Shown: positions 47,420-58,752, counted from the first letter of the stretch. The stretch is 64,000 bases of DNA from Tragulus kanchil (GCA_022376925.1 JAIOJX010000001.1:36240170-36304169), one strand, 5' to 3'. Numbers and translations are program-made. Notes: generated by a model not told the origin, from the sequence alone.

Positions 47420-47509
47420 CTAAAAAGTAAAAAAGACAAATCTATGAGCTGTCTCTTTCCTGTTCATGGCTGACCCTAGCAATTCCACAGAAGAGCCAGA
47501 AGCACTCAC

Positions 47510-47629
47510 CAAGGCAATTTCTGGATCCACAATTCTCATGACTACCTGTGCTTGTAGCAAAGCATAAGCCAGTTGAGGGTTCTGAAGCAACATGTTCCGT
47601 GCTTCCTGAGGACTATTCTGGACACACAG
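47510..47629 (-). CDS. CSTF2: CSTF2 exon 5, hinge domain
   Basis: Forty codons reading LCVQNSPQEARNMLLQ then QVVMRIVDPEIAL, before GTGAGT. This is the helical hinge that carries CstF-64 into the nucleus with CstF-77. No differences from the family that I can recognise. Confidence 0.93.
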
Positions 47630-47743
47630 CTGTGAAGATAAACAGATTTATCATTAGGTTCAACACTTATTAACTCAGAAATTGACTGATTTAGAGCTAT
47701 TCCCACCTGAGAAATGTAACAAGAGGCTTTTAAAGCTATTTTC

Positions 47744-48010
47744 AGGACTTCCCTGGTGGTCTAGTGGTTAAGAATCTGCCTGCCAATGCAGGAAATATGG
47801 GTGCGATCCCTTTTCTGGGAAGATTCCACACACCCTAGGGCAATTAAACCTGTGTGCCACAACTACTGAGTTTGCACGCTCTAGAGCCCACGCTCTGCAA
47901 CAAGAGAAAACACTGCAATACAACTAGCGAGCAGCTCCCACTCGCTGCAACTAGAAAAAGCCCACACACAGCAATGAAGATCCAGTGCAGCCAAAAGTAA
48001 ATCAATTATT
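47744..48010 (+). mobile_element. CHR-1/SINE2-type element
   Basis: GGACTTCCCTGGTGGTCTAGTGG, CCTGTGTGCCACAACTACTGAG, CTCGCTGCAACTAGAAAAAGCCC and GCAGCCAAAAGTAAATCAAT. The older cetruminant CHR layout, clearly different from the CHR-like SINE at 8530 and elsewhere. CSTF2 intron 4. Confidence 0.8.
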
Positions 48011-48399
48011 AATTTTAAAAAAGAAGCTATTATCAGTTTTTACACAGCACAGAAAATCTTGGTCATGGCAGGCCAGAATAGGAAGACATATTTCAAATAC
48101 CATAATACCACTGTTTAGGAAAAAAAAACCACAGTTTAACATCTACGTTTGATATCTCTGGGCCACAAAAAACCAGCCAGATTGTGTAGGTGTGTCTGTG
48201 TACAAAAAATAAACAGTTCTTTGTATGAAATATATAATACACTGCACACATGTGGAATACTGAAGGTGAAAGAAATGTTGGTCAACAGGCACAGCTACTA
48301 TCTGAGCTCAAGCAATCATTTTCATTAACTTATCAATGACTCCTTGAAGAGTTGATGTGACACAATATGATTTATCCATAACCTAATGCCTCCTCCCAC

Positions 48400-48536
48400 C
48401 TTCATCTGTTTCATCAGCTCAAACATCTGCTCTGGTGGAAGGCTGGCAACTGCCTTGCTAATGGACTCAGGGGCGTCTTCAGGATTGATGGTCTCTCCAT
48501 AAGGTGACTCAATGACAGGGGCACCAGTGCCAAGGC
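48400..48536 (-). CDS. CSTF2: CSTF2 exon 4, linker and start of hinge
   Basis: Starts after ATCAG, reads LGTGAPVIESPYGE and ends MFELMKQMK before GTGGGA. Known: the hinge that binds CstF-77 or symplekin begins here (the ISKAVASLPPEQ region). 137 nt, phase 0 out. Confidence 0.93.
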
Positions 48537-49066
48537 CTGATTGGAAAGAAGGTACAAAAACGTTAAGGAGGCAAAATAAAGAGCTAAATCATTTCTAGCA
48601 TCTACTTTCCAGGTTGCTGTAAGGACCTGCTGATAACTTTAAATTTTCTGGAGCCTAGAATAAGTGATTTGCAAATCTTTTATTTCCGTGAAGGAAGCAG
48701 ACAGTGTATTTTCTATTCTCAGAGGAAAGCTGAGACCAGGATCATACAGGTGAAGAATATTAACCTAAATTAGGGACTAGGCATATTCATTTCCTTTCAC
48801 AAGCTGTATCAGAAGCAAAAGATTTAGACAGAAAAAAACTAATTTCAAAATGGAATTCCTGGATCTATCACCTCATGAAAAGCCACAAGAATGCCTTGGT
48901 ATCCCCACTAGTTACAGATCTGGCAACATAATTATAGGAGTGACAAACACCAATGAAAGATAGTTAACATGACTTATGGCTTGGTAAGTCTGTAATCCAT
49001 TTTCAACTGGAAATCAACTCCTTGATGATGGAAGGACTTAAGTCAACTTCACCTTATTTATCAAAG

Positions 49067-49087
49067 ACACACACACACACACACACT
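49067..49087 (+). repeat. CA microsatellite
   Basis: About ten CA units in CSTF2 intron 3. Other short CA/TG tracts are at 8342-8372 and 56555-56582. Confidence 0.8.
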
Positions 49088-49225
49088 TCCGTAAAACAGA
49101 CACTTCAAGTGGATCAAGTAAAGAGGCTGAAAACCATTTCAACAGATGCTAAAACATTAAGTGGAAAGTCTTCATTATTAAATCTTTACTAACTCATGTT
49201 GCATATTGCTTGGATTTATACTCAC

Positions 49226-49395
49226 TCTTCAGTTCTTCTTTATTCTTTTCACTGGCAGCATTGTCCACGCGAAGTGCTCTCCCACTAAATTCACGCCCAT
49301 TTAGGTTTCGCATGGCACTAAGTGCTGTCTCCTGGTCTTGGTATTCACAGAAGCCATAACCTTTTGGTTTTCCTGTTTCCCTATCATAAACCAAC
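49226..49395 (-). CDS. CSTF2: CSTF2 exon 3, RRM with RNP1
   Basis: Reads [19 protein letters not shown], with RNP1 (KGYGFCEY) intact, then [19 protein letters not shown] and EELKS, ending before GTGAGT. Known: RNP1 aromatics and the C-terminal linker helix govern GU-rich RNA binding. 170 nt, phases consistent. Confidence 0.94.
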
Positions 49396-49454
49396 CTGGA
49401 GAGCAGAACCAAGTGTCAGGCACAAATGCTGCATACATTCAGGGCTCCTACTAC

Positions 49455-49675
49455 CACTGTTGTTGTTTTAGTGACTATGTCGTGTACGACTCTTTTGTGA
49501 TCCTGTGGACTGTAGCCCACTAGGCTCTCCTCTGTCCATGGAGTTCTCCAGACAAGAATACTAGAGTGGGTTGCCATTTCCTTCTCCATGGGATCTTCCT
49601 GACCCAAGGATTGAACTTAACTCTCCTGCATTGGCAGGCAGATTCTTTAGCATGGAGCCACTTGGGGAGCCTCCC
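49455..49675 (-). mobile_element. Bov-tA SINE, antisense
   Basis: From TTGTTTTAGTGACTATGTCGTG to GAGCCACTTGGGGAGCC. It lies within 60 bp of the CSTF2 exon 3 acceptor. Confidence 0.8.
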
Positions 49676-49764
49676 CTCCCCCACTACCATTGCCTTATTG
49701 TAATCTGGTCTACTGTAAGCCAAATAACCTGCTCTGTCTCACTGAAATATGTTCTTACACATCT

Positions 49765-50073
49765 TTCTATTTATTTTGGGTGGGGGTCGAGTTGGGGAAG
49801 AGGGGGGCGGGCGGGCCACTTCTCTTGGTCTTTCATTTCTCTATTTTCATCCATCTTTGTTCTTTGGCCCATGTGGGCCTCCCATCGCGGTGGCCTCTGT
49901 TGTCGCAGAGCACTGGCTCTGGGTGCATGTGCTCCAGAGCTCCGGCTCGGTAATTGGACACATCGGTCGAGCCGCTCCATGGTGCGTGGGATCTTCCCAG
50001 GCTAGGGATCGAACCGGCGCCCCTTGCACTGCAAGGCGGTGTCCTTACCCACTGGACCACCAGGGGAAGCCCC
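49765..50073 (-). mobile_element. CHR-like young SINE
   Basis: Antisense full-length copy, with the head at 50073 and the (AAAT)n tail at 49765. Flanked by TTACACATCTTTC (49754-49766) and TTATATATCTTTC (from 50074), a target-site duplication with two changes. Confidence 0.85.
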
Positions 50074-50294
50074 TTATATATCTTTCCAAACAGAAAAAAA
50101 GTACTTTAGTAAGAATCAATGTTAATTGTATGGTACCGTACGTGAGTGATATCTCAATAAAGCTGTTACAAGCTAAGAAAAAGGAAGAATGCATGTGAAA
50201 ACTCACCAGTTAAAAACCTTGCCATTACTACTAAGGGCCAAATTTCTGGTGATTTTTAAGAAACTTCCACCAAGCAGTAAAAGAGAAATCTCAC

Positions 50295-50373
50295 CTGAAA
50301 CTAACAACAGGTCCAACCTCAGAAAAGATGTCCTTTAACTGCTCTTCAGTAGCCTCATAAGGAATGTTTCCCA
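50295..50373 (-). CDS. CSTF2: CSTF2 exon 2, RRM
   Basis: Begins after TTTAG with [13 protein letters not shown] and ends inside Arg after VVSF, before GTGAGA. It finishes RNP2 and gives helix 1 and strand 2 of the RNA-recognition motif. 79 nt, with phases matching exons 1 and 3. Confidence 0.93.
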
Positions 50374-50774
50374 CTAAAGAAGAAAGCAGATAACATATCA
50401 CAATTCTGAGTTTGTAACCCAGATTTTTAGTGAGAAAGTGTTTGCATATCACCGAAAATGTAACAACTGGTTCAGACACAGTGTTCCTCCAATCTCAGTT
50501 GCCTGGCAGTTCCCTAGGCAAGATTTTAAACCTGGCTGCTGACATTAGTTACAAGAGAAACAATCTGAGACTGGACAGAAAAGGTGTAGGCACTCCTAAG
50601 CATCAATTCTCAGACTAGACCTACATGTGTTAGATTTCCCTGAACTATGGTGAAAATAAATACTTAGGCATTGGTATTTATCTGAAGGTGTTTATCAACA
50701 ACTATTAAAATTGTCAATATTATAATTTTAAAGACTACACATATGTTTATCTTCCCACATATGAAAAAATGTAA

Positions 50775-50985
50775 AAGTGTTAGTTGCTCAGTCATGTCTA
50801 ACTCTTTGGGACCTCATGGACTGTAGCTTGCTTGCCAGGCGCTTTTGTCCATGGGATTTTCCAGGCAAGAATAGTGGAATAGGCTGCCATTTCCTTCTCC
50901 AGGGGATCTTCCTGACACAGGGATTGAAGCTGGGTCTTCGCATTACAGGCAGATTCTTTACCATCTGAGCCACCAGGGAAACCCA
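50775..50985 (-). mobile_element. Bov-tA SINE, antisense
   Basis: From AGTGTTAGTTGCTCAGTCATG to CACCAGGGAAACCCAC. Copy at 51866-52076. Confidence 0.8.
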
Positions 50986-52105
50986 CATATATGCGCACTC
51001 AAAGAATGCCCATGGGGCTTCCCCTGGTGGTCCAGTGGATAAAGACACTGCTTTGCAGTGCAAGGGGCGCCCGGGTTTGATCCCTGGCCTGGGAGGATCC
51101 CACGTGCCGGAGCGGCTGGACTGATGTGTCCAATCACCGAGCCGGAGCTCTGGAGCGCATGCGCCCAGAGCTGGCGTTCTGCACCGACAGGGCGCCACCG
51201 CGATGGAGGCCCACACGGGCCAAAGAACAAAGATGGATGAAAATAGAGAAATGAAAGACCAATAGAAGTGGCCCGCCCGCTCCCCTCACTCCCCAACCCG
51301 ACCCCCGCCCAAAATAAATAAATAAATAAATCTTTAAAAAAAAAAAAAAAAGAATGACCATGAATGTACAGGAAGATATTTAAAGATTATTCTGTTGTAA
51401 ATCAACAATACTTTAATAAAAAATATTGAGCTGTTTTGTCATGCCATGCTCCTTCCAAAAGATAATTTAAAAAACATTAAAAAAAAAATCACAATTCTGA
51501 GTTTGTAACCCAGATTTTTAGTGAGAAAGTGTTTGCATATCACCGAAAATGTAACAACTGGTTCAGACACAGTGTTCCTCCAATCTCAGTTGCCTGGCAG
51601 TTCCCTAGGCAAGATTTTAAACCTGGCTGCTGACATTAGTTACAAGAGAAACAATCTGAGACTGGACAGAAAAGGTGTAGGCACTCCTAAGCATCAATTC
51701 TCAGACTAGACCTACATGTGTTAGATTTCCCTGAACTATGGTGAAAATAAATACTTAGGCATTGGTATTTATCTGAAGGTGTTTATCAACAACTATTAAA
51801 ATTGTCAATATTATAATTTTAAAGACTACACATATGTTTATCTTCCCACATATGAAAAAATGTAAAAGTGTTAGTTGCTCAGTCATGTCTAACTCTTTGG
51901 GACCTCATGGACTGTAGCTTGCTTGCCAGGCGCTTTTGTCCATGGGATTTTCCAGGCAAGAATAGTGGAATAGGCTGCCATTTCCTTCTCCAGGGGATCT
52001 TCCTGACACAGGGATTGAAGCTGGGTCTTCGCATTACAGGCAGATTCTTTACCATCTGAGCCACCAGGGAAACCCACATATATGCGCACTCAAAGAATGA
52101 CCATG

Positions 52106-52439
52106 GGGCTTCCCCTGGTGGTCCAGTGGATAAAGACACTGCTTTGCAGTGCAAGGGGCGCCGGTTCGATCCCTGGCCTGGGAGGATCCCACGTGCCGCG
52201 GAGCGGCTGGACTGATGTGTCCAATCACCGAGCCGGAGCTCTGGAGCGCATGCGCCCAGAGCTGGCGTTCTGCACCGACAGACGCCACCGCGATGGGAGG
52301 CCCACACGGGCCAAAGAACAAAGATGGATGAAAATAGAGAAATGAAAGACCAATAGAAGTGGCCCGCCCGCTCCCCTCACTCCCCAACCCGACCCCCGCC
52401 CAAAATAAATAAATAAATAAATCTTTAAAAAAAAAAAAA
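52106..52439 (+). mobile_element. CHR-like young SINE (best-preserved copy)
   Basis: Full layout: GGTTCGATCC B box, GCCGCGGAGCGGCTGGACTG, CGCATGCGCCCAGAGC, GATGGGAGGCCCACACGGG, the GAAATGAAAGACCAATAGAAG tail motif and (AAAT)n. Flanked by a perfect 14-bp repeat AAAGAATGACCATG (52092-52105, 52440-52453). The copy at 51015-51351 differs by small indels. Confidence 0.88.
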
Positions 52440-53139
52440 AAAGAATGACCATGAATGTACAGGAAGATATTTAAAGATTATTCTGTTGTAAATCAACAAT
52501 ACTTTAATAAAAAATATTGAGCTGTTTTGTCATGCCATGCTCCTTCCAAAAGATACTTTAAAATCACCACACTTAAAAAAAAAAACAAAACACAACAACT
52601 TACTTCGGCTGAAGATTACTCAGAATAGACTCGACCCTCTTTAAAACTTCTTCGACGAGATTTTAATCATTCATTCATTCGTTTATTTACAACCTATCTT
52701 AAGACGCCAGGTAACTACTACCAATAAAGACGAACTCAAATGTAAAGGTAAAAAGCAGAAAATGAAAGTCCTTACGTGAGAGTGGGAAGTGGACACAAGC
52801 CTCTTGACCTCAGCACACAACCTATATTCTGGGATAAGGAGTGAGAAGTGGTACAGGACAGTTGCCATGAACCCTCGCTTTCTGGCAATAATTGAAGCTC
52901 ACGAAAAGAGAAACGCATAAGAGCTGAGGTAGTTCAGCTTCCTTAGCCACATCGCGCAAAAGCTGAGACCTCGGAGGAAGGGGCGCATCACTTTGCCCAC
53001 AAGACTACCAGGCTGGGGGCCCCATAGGATCGGCAGATCGAGCCGCAAGCCCGACCTACTGCCGGCAACCGTGGCGATTCCTTGCCGCTTGTCTTTTTCT
53101 TTCCCTCCCCGATGCATCGCTCCACCGAATTTCTCTCAC

Positions 53140-53197
53140 CGAATACTGAACGTAGAGAACGATCCACCGCAGGGTCTCTCACGGACAAACCCGCCAT
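53140..53197 (-). CDS. CSTF2: CSTF2 exon 1, start codon
   Basis: ATG at 53197-53195 begins MAGLSVRDPAVDRSLRSVF, as in the mammalian protein. An in-frame upstream ATG 12 codons earlier is not conserved in the family and is not chosen. The exon ends inside the Val codon before GTGAGA. It encodes the start of the RRM, with RNP2 completed in exon 2 (SVFVGNI). It lies in the CpG-rich promoter. Confidence 0.93.
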
Positions 53198-53220
53198 CGC
53201 TCTTCTCCAGCGACTTCCGG

Positions 53221-53232
53221 TGCGCAAGCGCA
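53221..53232. promoter_or_regulatory. NRF1-like site
   Basis: TGCGCAAGCGCA, one mismatch from the NRF1 consensus palindrome, directly beside an ETS core (53213-53220) and 24 bp upstream of the CSTF2 start codon. ETS plus NRF1 pairing is common in CpG-island promoters. Function is inferred from sequence only. Confidence 0.5.
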
Positions 53233-53588
53233 CACTGCCCTACGACGCATGCACCCAGAGCGTAACACGCTTTCGTACAGTCCGGGAGCCGGAAGCGCCT
53301 GGTGCGGAGGGACGCAGGGTCCCTCCCCCGGCGTCATTCCGTACAGTTCGCACGCACTACGTCCACGAGCGCACTTCCTGCGTCCGCCCGGGTTCCCGCC
53401 CGAGAAGAACTCGGTTCTGAGGTAGAGCTCGGCGAATTAGAAGGCTTTTGGTATGTAGAATTTCTTATTATTCATTTTTTTCTTAGGGTAACGCAAGTAA
53501 TTTTCGACCCCCAAAAGTTGGCGGTGGCGGCTTTACCTGGTAATAGGGAAGTTACTTGATAAACAACCGCGGCGCTTTGAGTTTAGTT

Positions 53589-53600
53589 CCGCCATGTTGG
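53589..53600 (+). promoter_or_regulatory. YY1-like site, possible divergent start
   Basis: CCGCCATGTTGG matches the YY1 core (CCGCCATnTTG). Such sites often sit just downstream of transcription starts of CpG-island genes, in this orientation relative to transcription. It lies about 0.4 kb from the CSTF2 start codon and points to the right, suggesting a divergent + strand transcript. Confidence 0.4.
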
Positions 53601-54672
53601 GGGAGGAAAACGCTTGGCTCCGTCTCAGCAGCCTGAATATTTTTCTTTTGTAAAAGCTATGAGGAGTCGGACTCAGGAGGAGAGTCGAGGCAGCCAACGT
53701 AGCTGAGGAGATGGGAAAGTAAAACCAGAACAAGGCCGTCTTCTCTCTTGTAGGCTGTGGGCTCCACGAGTTTGGTGGTGGTGAAGGGACGGGGCGGCGG
53801 AGGATGTTGGCGGGTGTGCAGGAGTTGAAAGGCCTCGTGGTTGTTTTTAGCATACTTGTGAGCTCTTCTGGGAGTGTCTGGGATGGAGTCTAGAGATCAG
53901 TCAGTTTGCATCCCTTTCATCCAGGCCTCCCCTTGTTGCCTATATCTGCTACCTAACAGTGCTGATTGGCTTGCATTCTAGAAAGAAACATTATTCCTTG
54001 GTCTTGCGCTAACTACATTATCACACTGGTTCTGCACCAGTTATTATATTTTCTGAGAGTATTTGCGGGTTCAGCTCTGAGGCTATTCGATAATCGTCTA
54101 ATTCATCAGAGCTGGTTATTCGGTCTTCTGCTTTTAGCATTTTTACTTTTTAATCCTTATCTAACTACCCTTCTAAATTCATGCTCAATGAATATATTTC
54201 CTGTATTCCTTTCCCAGAATCCTGTTGCTGCAAAGGAAGTTGAAAGGCTGTCTTATGAGATATATTGCTTGGTAGCAGACCAGGGAGTTGGGTGGTCAGC
54301 TGAAATTGGAGTATTTCCTTTGTTCTTGGCTGTGGCATGCTGACCTCTTGTTGCTGAATGAGGACTGCTTCCAAACCAAGCATTGGGTGAAACTGATTAA
54401 GAAGAGGAAGTCCTCTGAGTTTTTCTCTAGAAACCACCAGGTTTGTGTAAAACTTTTGTCTGTTTGGGGTCTTGTTCTGTTTCAGAACCAGAACGCTGGG
54501 AGATCATTGCCTTGGCATGTGGAATCCAGGGCCTAGTGAAGTGAAGGTGGCTATCACTGTGTAGCATTAAAACTCCAACGGTGTGCTTCTAGGAGAGCAG
54601 GATTTGCTTAAACATGTGGGTAACAGTATTAGGTTGGGGTAAACAGGATGATGATCAAAAAGAGCTACTGTT

Positions 54673-54945
54673 GGGCTTCCCTGGTGGTCCCGTGGGTGAA
54701 GAGTCCGCCTTGCAGTGCAAGGCCACCGGTACAATCCCTGGCCTGGGAAGATCCGACGTGCTGCGGAGCGGCTGGACCGGTGTGTCCAATTAAGGGCCAG
54801 TGCTCTGGCGCGCATGCGCACAGAACGGGTGCTCTGCAAGGAGAGAGGCCGCTGCGATGGGAGGCCCTTACAGGCCATAGAATAAAAGATGGATGAAAAT
54901 AAATAAACGAAAAAATCAGTTAAAGAAAAAGAGGCCAAAATTAAA
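54673..54945 (+). mobile_element. CHR-like young SINE, short-tail form
   Basis: Same head and middle, but after GATGGATGAAAATA it goes directly to a GAGGCCAAAATT tail rather than the AGTGGCCCGCCC block. Lies 1.1 kb to the right of the YY1-like site. Confidence 0.8.
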
Positions 54946-54992
54946 CAAACAAACAAAACCCCCAAAACCTATTGTTTGTGAAGGACCATGTA

Positions 54993-55071
54993 TTGGGTTG
55001 GCCCAGAATTTTGTTTGGATTTTGCTGCAAGCTGTTACAGAAAAACTTGAGTGAACTTATGGGCCAACCAA
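54993..55071. mobile_element. Mini-mariner (MITE)
   Basis: About 80 bp with terminal inverted repeats (TTGGGTTGGCCCA / TGGGCCAACCAA) bordered by TA at 54991-54992. This matches the non-autonomous mariner elements of mammals. No transposase. Confidence 0.7.
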
Positions 55072-55914
55072 TAGATTACAGAGCTTTCTTTCTTTTACAT
55101 AGATCTCACTTGATTCTCACAATGCTGGGAGATAGTATGATGTCTTTTTAGTATGGTGTGTTTTTATTGTGATGAAATATACATTAATTAGCCTAAGGAT
55201 TAATGAGGTTGAATGTCTTTTCATGTGTATTTTGACCATTTGTAGATCGTCTTTGGAGAAATATCTGTTCAAGTTCTTTTGCCATTTTTAAATTTGTTCT
55301 TGTTGTTAGGTTATAGGAGATTTGATAAATACATTCTGGATCCTAATCCCATGTTAGATATATGGCTTGCAAATATTTTTTTCCCATGCTGTGGGGTGCC
55401 TTTTTATTCTGTTGGTAGTGCCCTTTGATGCCCAGAACTTTTATATTTTGATGGAGTTCAACTTATCTATTTTTTTAATTTGTTGCCTGTGTATTTGATA
55501 CCATTTCCAAGAAATCTTTGCCAAATCCAGTGTCATGAAACTTTTCTCCTATGTTTTTTCTAAGAGTTTTTTATAGGTTTATCTCTTAGATTTCAGTCTT
55601 TGGTCCAGTTCAAGTTAATTTTTGTACATGGTTTAAGGTAAGGGTCCAGTTTCATCCTTTAGCATGTCGATATCCAGTATTCCCAGTTCCATATGTTCAA
55701 GACTGCCCTTTCCCTGTTGAATGGTCTTGTCACCTTTGTTAAAAATTATGTGAACATTGACCATATAGGTGAGGTTTTGTTTCTGGACACCTGACTCTGT
55801 TCCATTGATCTGTATGTCTGGCTTTGGAGAAGGAAATGGCATCCCACTCCAGAAATCCCATGAATAGAAACGCCTGTTAGGCTATAGACTGTGGGGTCAC
55901 AAATGTATATAGGG

Positions 55915-56135
55915 GGTTCCCTGGTGGTTCACTGGTAAAGAATCCACCTGCAATGTGGGAGACCTGGGTTTGATCCCTGGGTTGGGAAGATACCCTGAAG
56001 GAGGGCATGGCAACCCACTCCAGTATTCGTGCCTGGAGAAGCCCATGGACAGAGGAGCCTGGTGGGTTGCAGTCCATGGGGTGGGTCACACTGAGCTGAA
56101 CATGACTGAGCAACTAAACAGCAGCAGCAGCAGCA
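55915..56135 (+). mobile_element. Bov-tA SINE with AGC-repeat tail
   Basis: GGTTCCCTGGTGGTTCACTGG to GCAACTAAACAGCAGCAGCAGC. The CAG repeat tail is characteristic of many Bov-tA/A2 copies. A partial SINE 3' piece precedes it at 55823-55905. Confidence 0.85.
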
Positions 56136-56544
56136 TGTGTCTGTCTTATGCCAGTACCACACTGTTTTGATTATTGTAGCTTTGTAGTAAGTTCCAAAAT
56201 TAGGAAGTGTGAGACCTCCAACTTTGTTTTTTCTCCAAGATTTCTTGTAACTATTCAAAATCCCTTGAGATTACATATGAATTTCAGGATGGATATTTTT
56301 AAAAATTTCTGCCAAAATGTCATTGGAATTTTAATAGGGACTGCTTTGAATCTGTAGATTGCTTTTGGTGATATTGGCAGCATAACAGTATTGATTCTTC
56401 TAATTCATAAACATGGATGACTTTCTATTTATTTGTGTATTCCTTAATTTCTTCCAGGAAATTGCCTCTTGTAATTTTCAGCATAAAAGTCTTTCATCTT
56501 CTTGGTTAAGTTTATTCCTTATTTCATTGTTTGTTACATATGTT

Positions 56545-56552
<8 letters not shown>

Positions 56553-56581
<29 letters not shown>

Positions 56582-56582
56582 A
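56553..56582 (+). repeat. TG microsatellite
   Basis: About thirteen TG units after a TATATA tract. Confidence 0.85.
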
Positions 56583-57014
56583 TTTGACATATAGCATTGT
56601 ATTTCAGGTATATAGAATAATGATTCAGTATTTGCATATATTGCAAAATTATCCTCACAATAAGTCTAATTAACATCCATCACCCCACATAGTTACAACT
56701 TTTTTTTATCTGGTGATGAAAACTTTTTAAGATCTACTCTCTTTGCAACTTTGAAGTACACAGTGAAATGTTGCTAACTATATTCACCATGCTGTGTGTT
56801 ATATCCCAGGTCTTATTTATTTCATAACTAAAAGTTGGTATCTTTTGACCATTTTCACCCACTCCCCAACCTGACTTCTGGCAACCAGTCTGTGCTAACT
56901 ATGAGGACTTCTTTTTAAGACTCACATGATATTTCTCTGACTTAATTCATTTAGCATAGTGCCCTCAAGGTCCGTCCATGTATTCACAGGGGCAAGATTT
57001 CTTTCTTTTTGTGA

Positions 57015-57225
57015 CTGAATGGTGGCTCAGTGGTAAGATAATAGACCTGCCACTGCTTGGCAGAAGATGCATGTTTGATTCTTTTGGTCAGGAAGATCCC
57101 CTGGAGCAGGAAATGGCAACCCACTCTAGTATTTTTGCCTGGAGAATTCCATGGACAGAGAAGGCTGGCAGGCTACAGTACATGGGATTGCAAAGAGTTG
57201 GACATGACTTAACTAAACAACAATA
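57015..57225 (+). mobile_element. Bov-tA SINE
   Basis: Sense element, from GGTGGCTCAGTGGTAAGATAA to GAGTTGGACATGACTTAACT, inserted in the L1. Confidence 0.75.
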
Positions 57226-57736
57226 TCCAGTCATCCATACATGCACAGTTGCTTCCATATCTTGGCTATTGTAAATAATGCTGCAGTGCACATTGGGGTG
57301 CATTTATTTTTTTTCAGGTTAGTGTTTTTTGTTTCCTTCAGATAAATACTTAGAAGTGGCATTTCTAGATCATACAGTAGTTGTATTTTTAATATTTTGA
57401 AGACCCTCCATACTGTTTTCCATAGTGGCCGTACCAATTTACATTTCCACCAACAGTGCACAGCAGTTCTCTTTCTCCACACCCTCCCCAACACTTGGTG
57501 TCGCTTGTTTTTTTTTTTTTAAACAGCCATTCTGACAGATGTGAGGTGATAGCTTATTGTAGTTTTAATTTACATTTCTCAGAAGTGTTGTTGAGCACCT
57601 TTTAGTGTATATGTTGACTATGTATATGTCTTCTTCAGAAAAAAGCTTATTTAGATCCTCTACCCAATTTTAAATCAGATTGTTTGCTTTTCCCCTTTTG
57701 AGTGTTATGAGCTCTTTATGTATTTTTTTAAAAAAA

Positions 57737-58055
57737 GATTTATTTATTTATTTATTTTTTGGGTGGGGGTCGGGTTGGGGAGGGAGGGGAGCAGGCGGGC
57801 CACTTCTATTGGTCTTTCATTTCTCTATGTCCATCCGTCTTTGTTCTTTGGCTCCTGTGGGCCTCCCATCGCAGCGGCCTCTGTTGTCGCAGAGCACCGG
57901 CTCTGGGCGCATGCGCTCCAGAGCTCTGGCTCGGTAATTGGACACATCAGTCCAGGCGCTCCACGGCACGTGGGATCTTCCCAGGCCAGGGATCGAACCG
58001 GCGCCCCTTGCACTGCAAGGCGGTGTCCCTACCCACTGGACCACCAAGGGAAGCC
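57737..58055 (-). mobile_element. CHR-like young SINE
   Basis: Antisense full-length copy inserted into old L1. A perfect 15-bp target-site duplication CTCTTTATGTATTTT (57712-57726 and 58056-58070) shows a recent insertion. Confidence 0.88.
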
Positions 58056-58752
58056 CTCTTTATGTATTTTAGGTACTAACCCCTTATCAGACATATGAAC
58101 TGCAAATATTTTCTTCCATGTGGTAGGTTGCCTTTCCATTTTGTTGATAGTTCCCTTTGCTGTACAGAAGCTTTTTGGTTAGATGTAGTCCCACTTGTTT
58201 ATTTATGGTTTTGTTGCCTTTGTTGTCTCTATTTGATGCTATTGTAAATGGAATTGTTATCTTAATTTCCTTTACAGATTGTTCATTATGAGTGTATATA
58301 AGTGCAACTGGTTTTTGTATGTTATTTTGTACCCTGCAAGTTTACCAAATTTGTTTATTAGTTCTAATGAGTTTTGGGGGTAAGGGGAATATTTAGGATG
58401 TTCTACATAAAGATGCGATCTACAAGCATGTAATTTTACTTCTTTCTAATTTGAGTGCCTCTGATTTAATTTTCTTGCCTAATTTCTATGGGTAAAACTT
58501 CCTTTTTAATGTTGAATATCTATTTGAGAACGTCTTAGTTTCTCCATCATTTCTGAAGGGCAGTTTTGTCAGATACAGAAGTCTCAGTTTACATTTATTC
58601 TTTCAGTCCTACAAAAATGTTATCCCACTTCTTCTGGACTCTTGAGATTTCCACTGAGAAATTTGCTGATCATCTTGAGGATCGCTTGCACGTAAGAGTT
58701 GTTTTTTCTTACTCCTTTCAAGATTCTCACTTTAGCTTTTCTTGGTTTGATT

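Larger units (their letters stand above)
50397..52555 (+). repeat. Duplication O: 50397-51464 / 51488-52555
   Basis: Direct copies of 1,068 bp, offset 1,091, 23-bp spacer, in CSTF2 intron 1. The CHR-like SINE in copy 1 (51015-51351) has several small indels and substitutions relative to copy 2, which looks closer to an intact element. Confidence 0.95.
20835..53197 (-). other. CSTF2: CSTF2 (cleavage stimulation factor 64 kDa subunit), complete coding gene
   Basis: Seen: 13 coding exons on the - strand, each with AG/GT borders and matching phases, totalling 1,674 nt (557 codons plus stop). Known: CstF-64 is the RNA-binding subunit of the CstF complex (with CSTF1 and CSTF3). Its RRM binds the GU-rich element downstream of the poly(A) site, its hinge binds CstF-77 or symplekin, and its C-terminal helical domain binds PCF11; it acts in the nucleus on mRNA and histone 3' ends. 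Domain order: RRM in exons 1-3, hinge in 4-5, Pro/Gly-rich region in 6-10, MEARA-type repeats in 11, C-terminal domain in 13. Exons 9, 10, 11 and 13 are doubled by roughly 1.1-kb duplications. At 557 residues it is 20 shorter than the 577-residue human protein, the size of four pentapeptides. CSTF2, rather than the intronless-derived paralogue CSTF2T, is clear from the introns and the NOX1 neighbour. Confidence 0.95.
53030..53450. promoter_or_regulatory. CpG-rich promoter of CSTF2
   Basis: Dense CpG dinucleotides over about 420 bp, in sharp contrast to the AT-rich flanks, spanning CSTF2 exon 1 and its upstream side. No TATA box is visible at the expected place. ETS-like sites (CCGGAAGT on the - strand at 53220-53213 and CCGGAAGC at 53289-53296) and an NRF1-like palindrome are present, typical of housekeeping promoters, which fits CSTF2. 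Confidence 0.75.

Noticed and set aside
49571..50198. Overlapping open frames of up to 149 codons on both strands
   Set aside because: They come from the GC-rich body of a CHR-like SINE; the same frames recur in every copy of that SINE.
53082..53559. Open frames of 85-112 codons across the CpG-rich promoter
   Set aside because: GC-rich sequence lacks stops by chance. They overlap CSTF2 exon 1 on the other strand and match no family I know.
53966..54343. 125-codon open frame to the right of the promoter
   Set aside because: Hydrophobic, AT-driven frame using a non-ATG-like start context, with no recognisable domain, splice evidence or homology.
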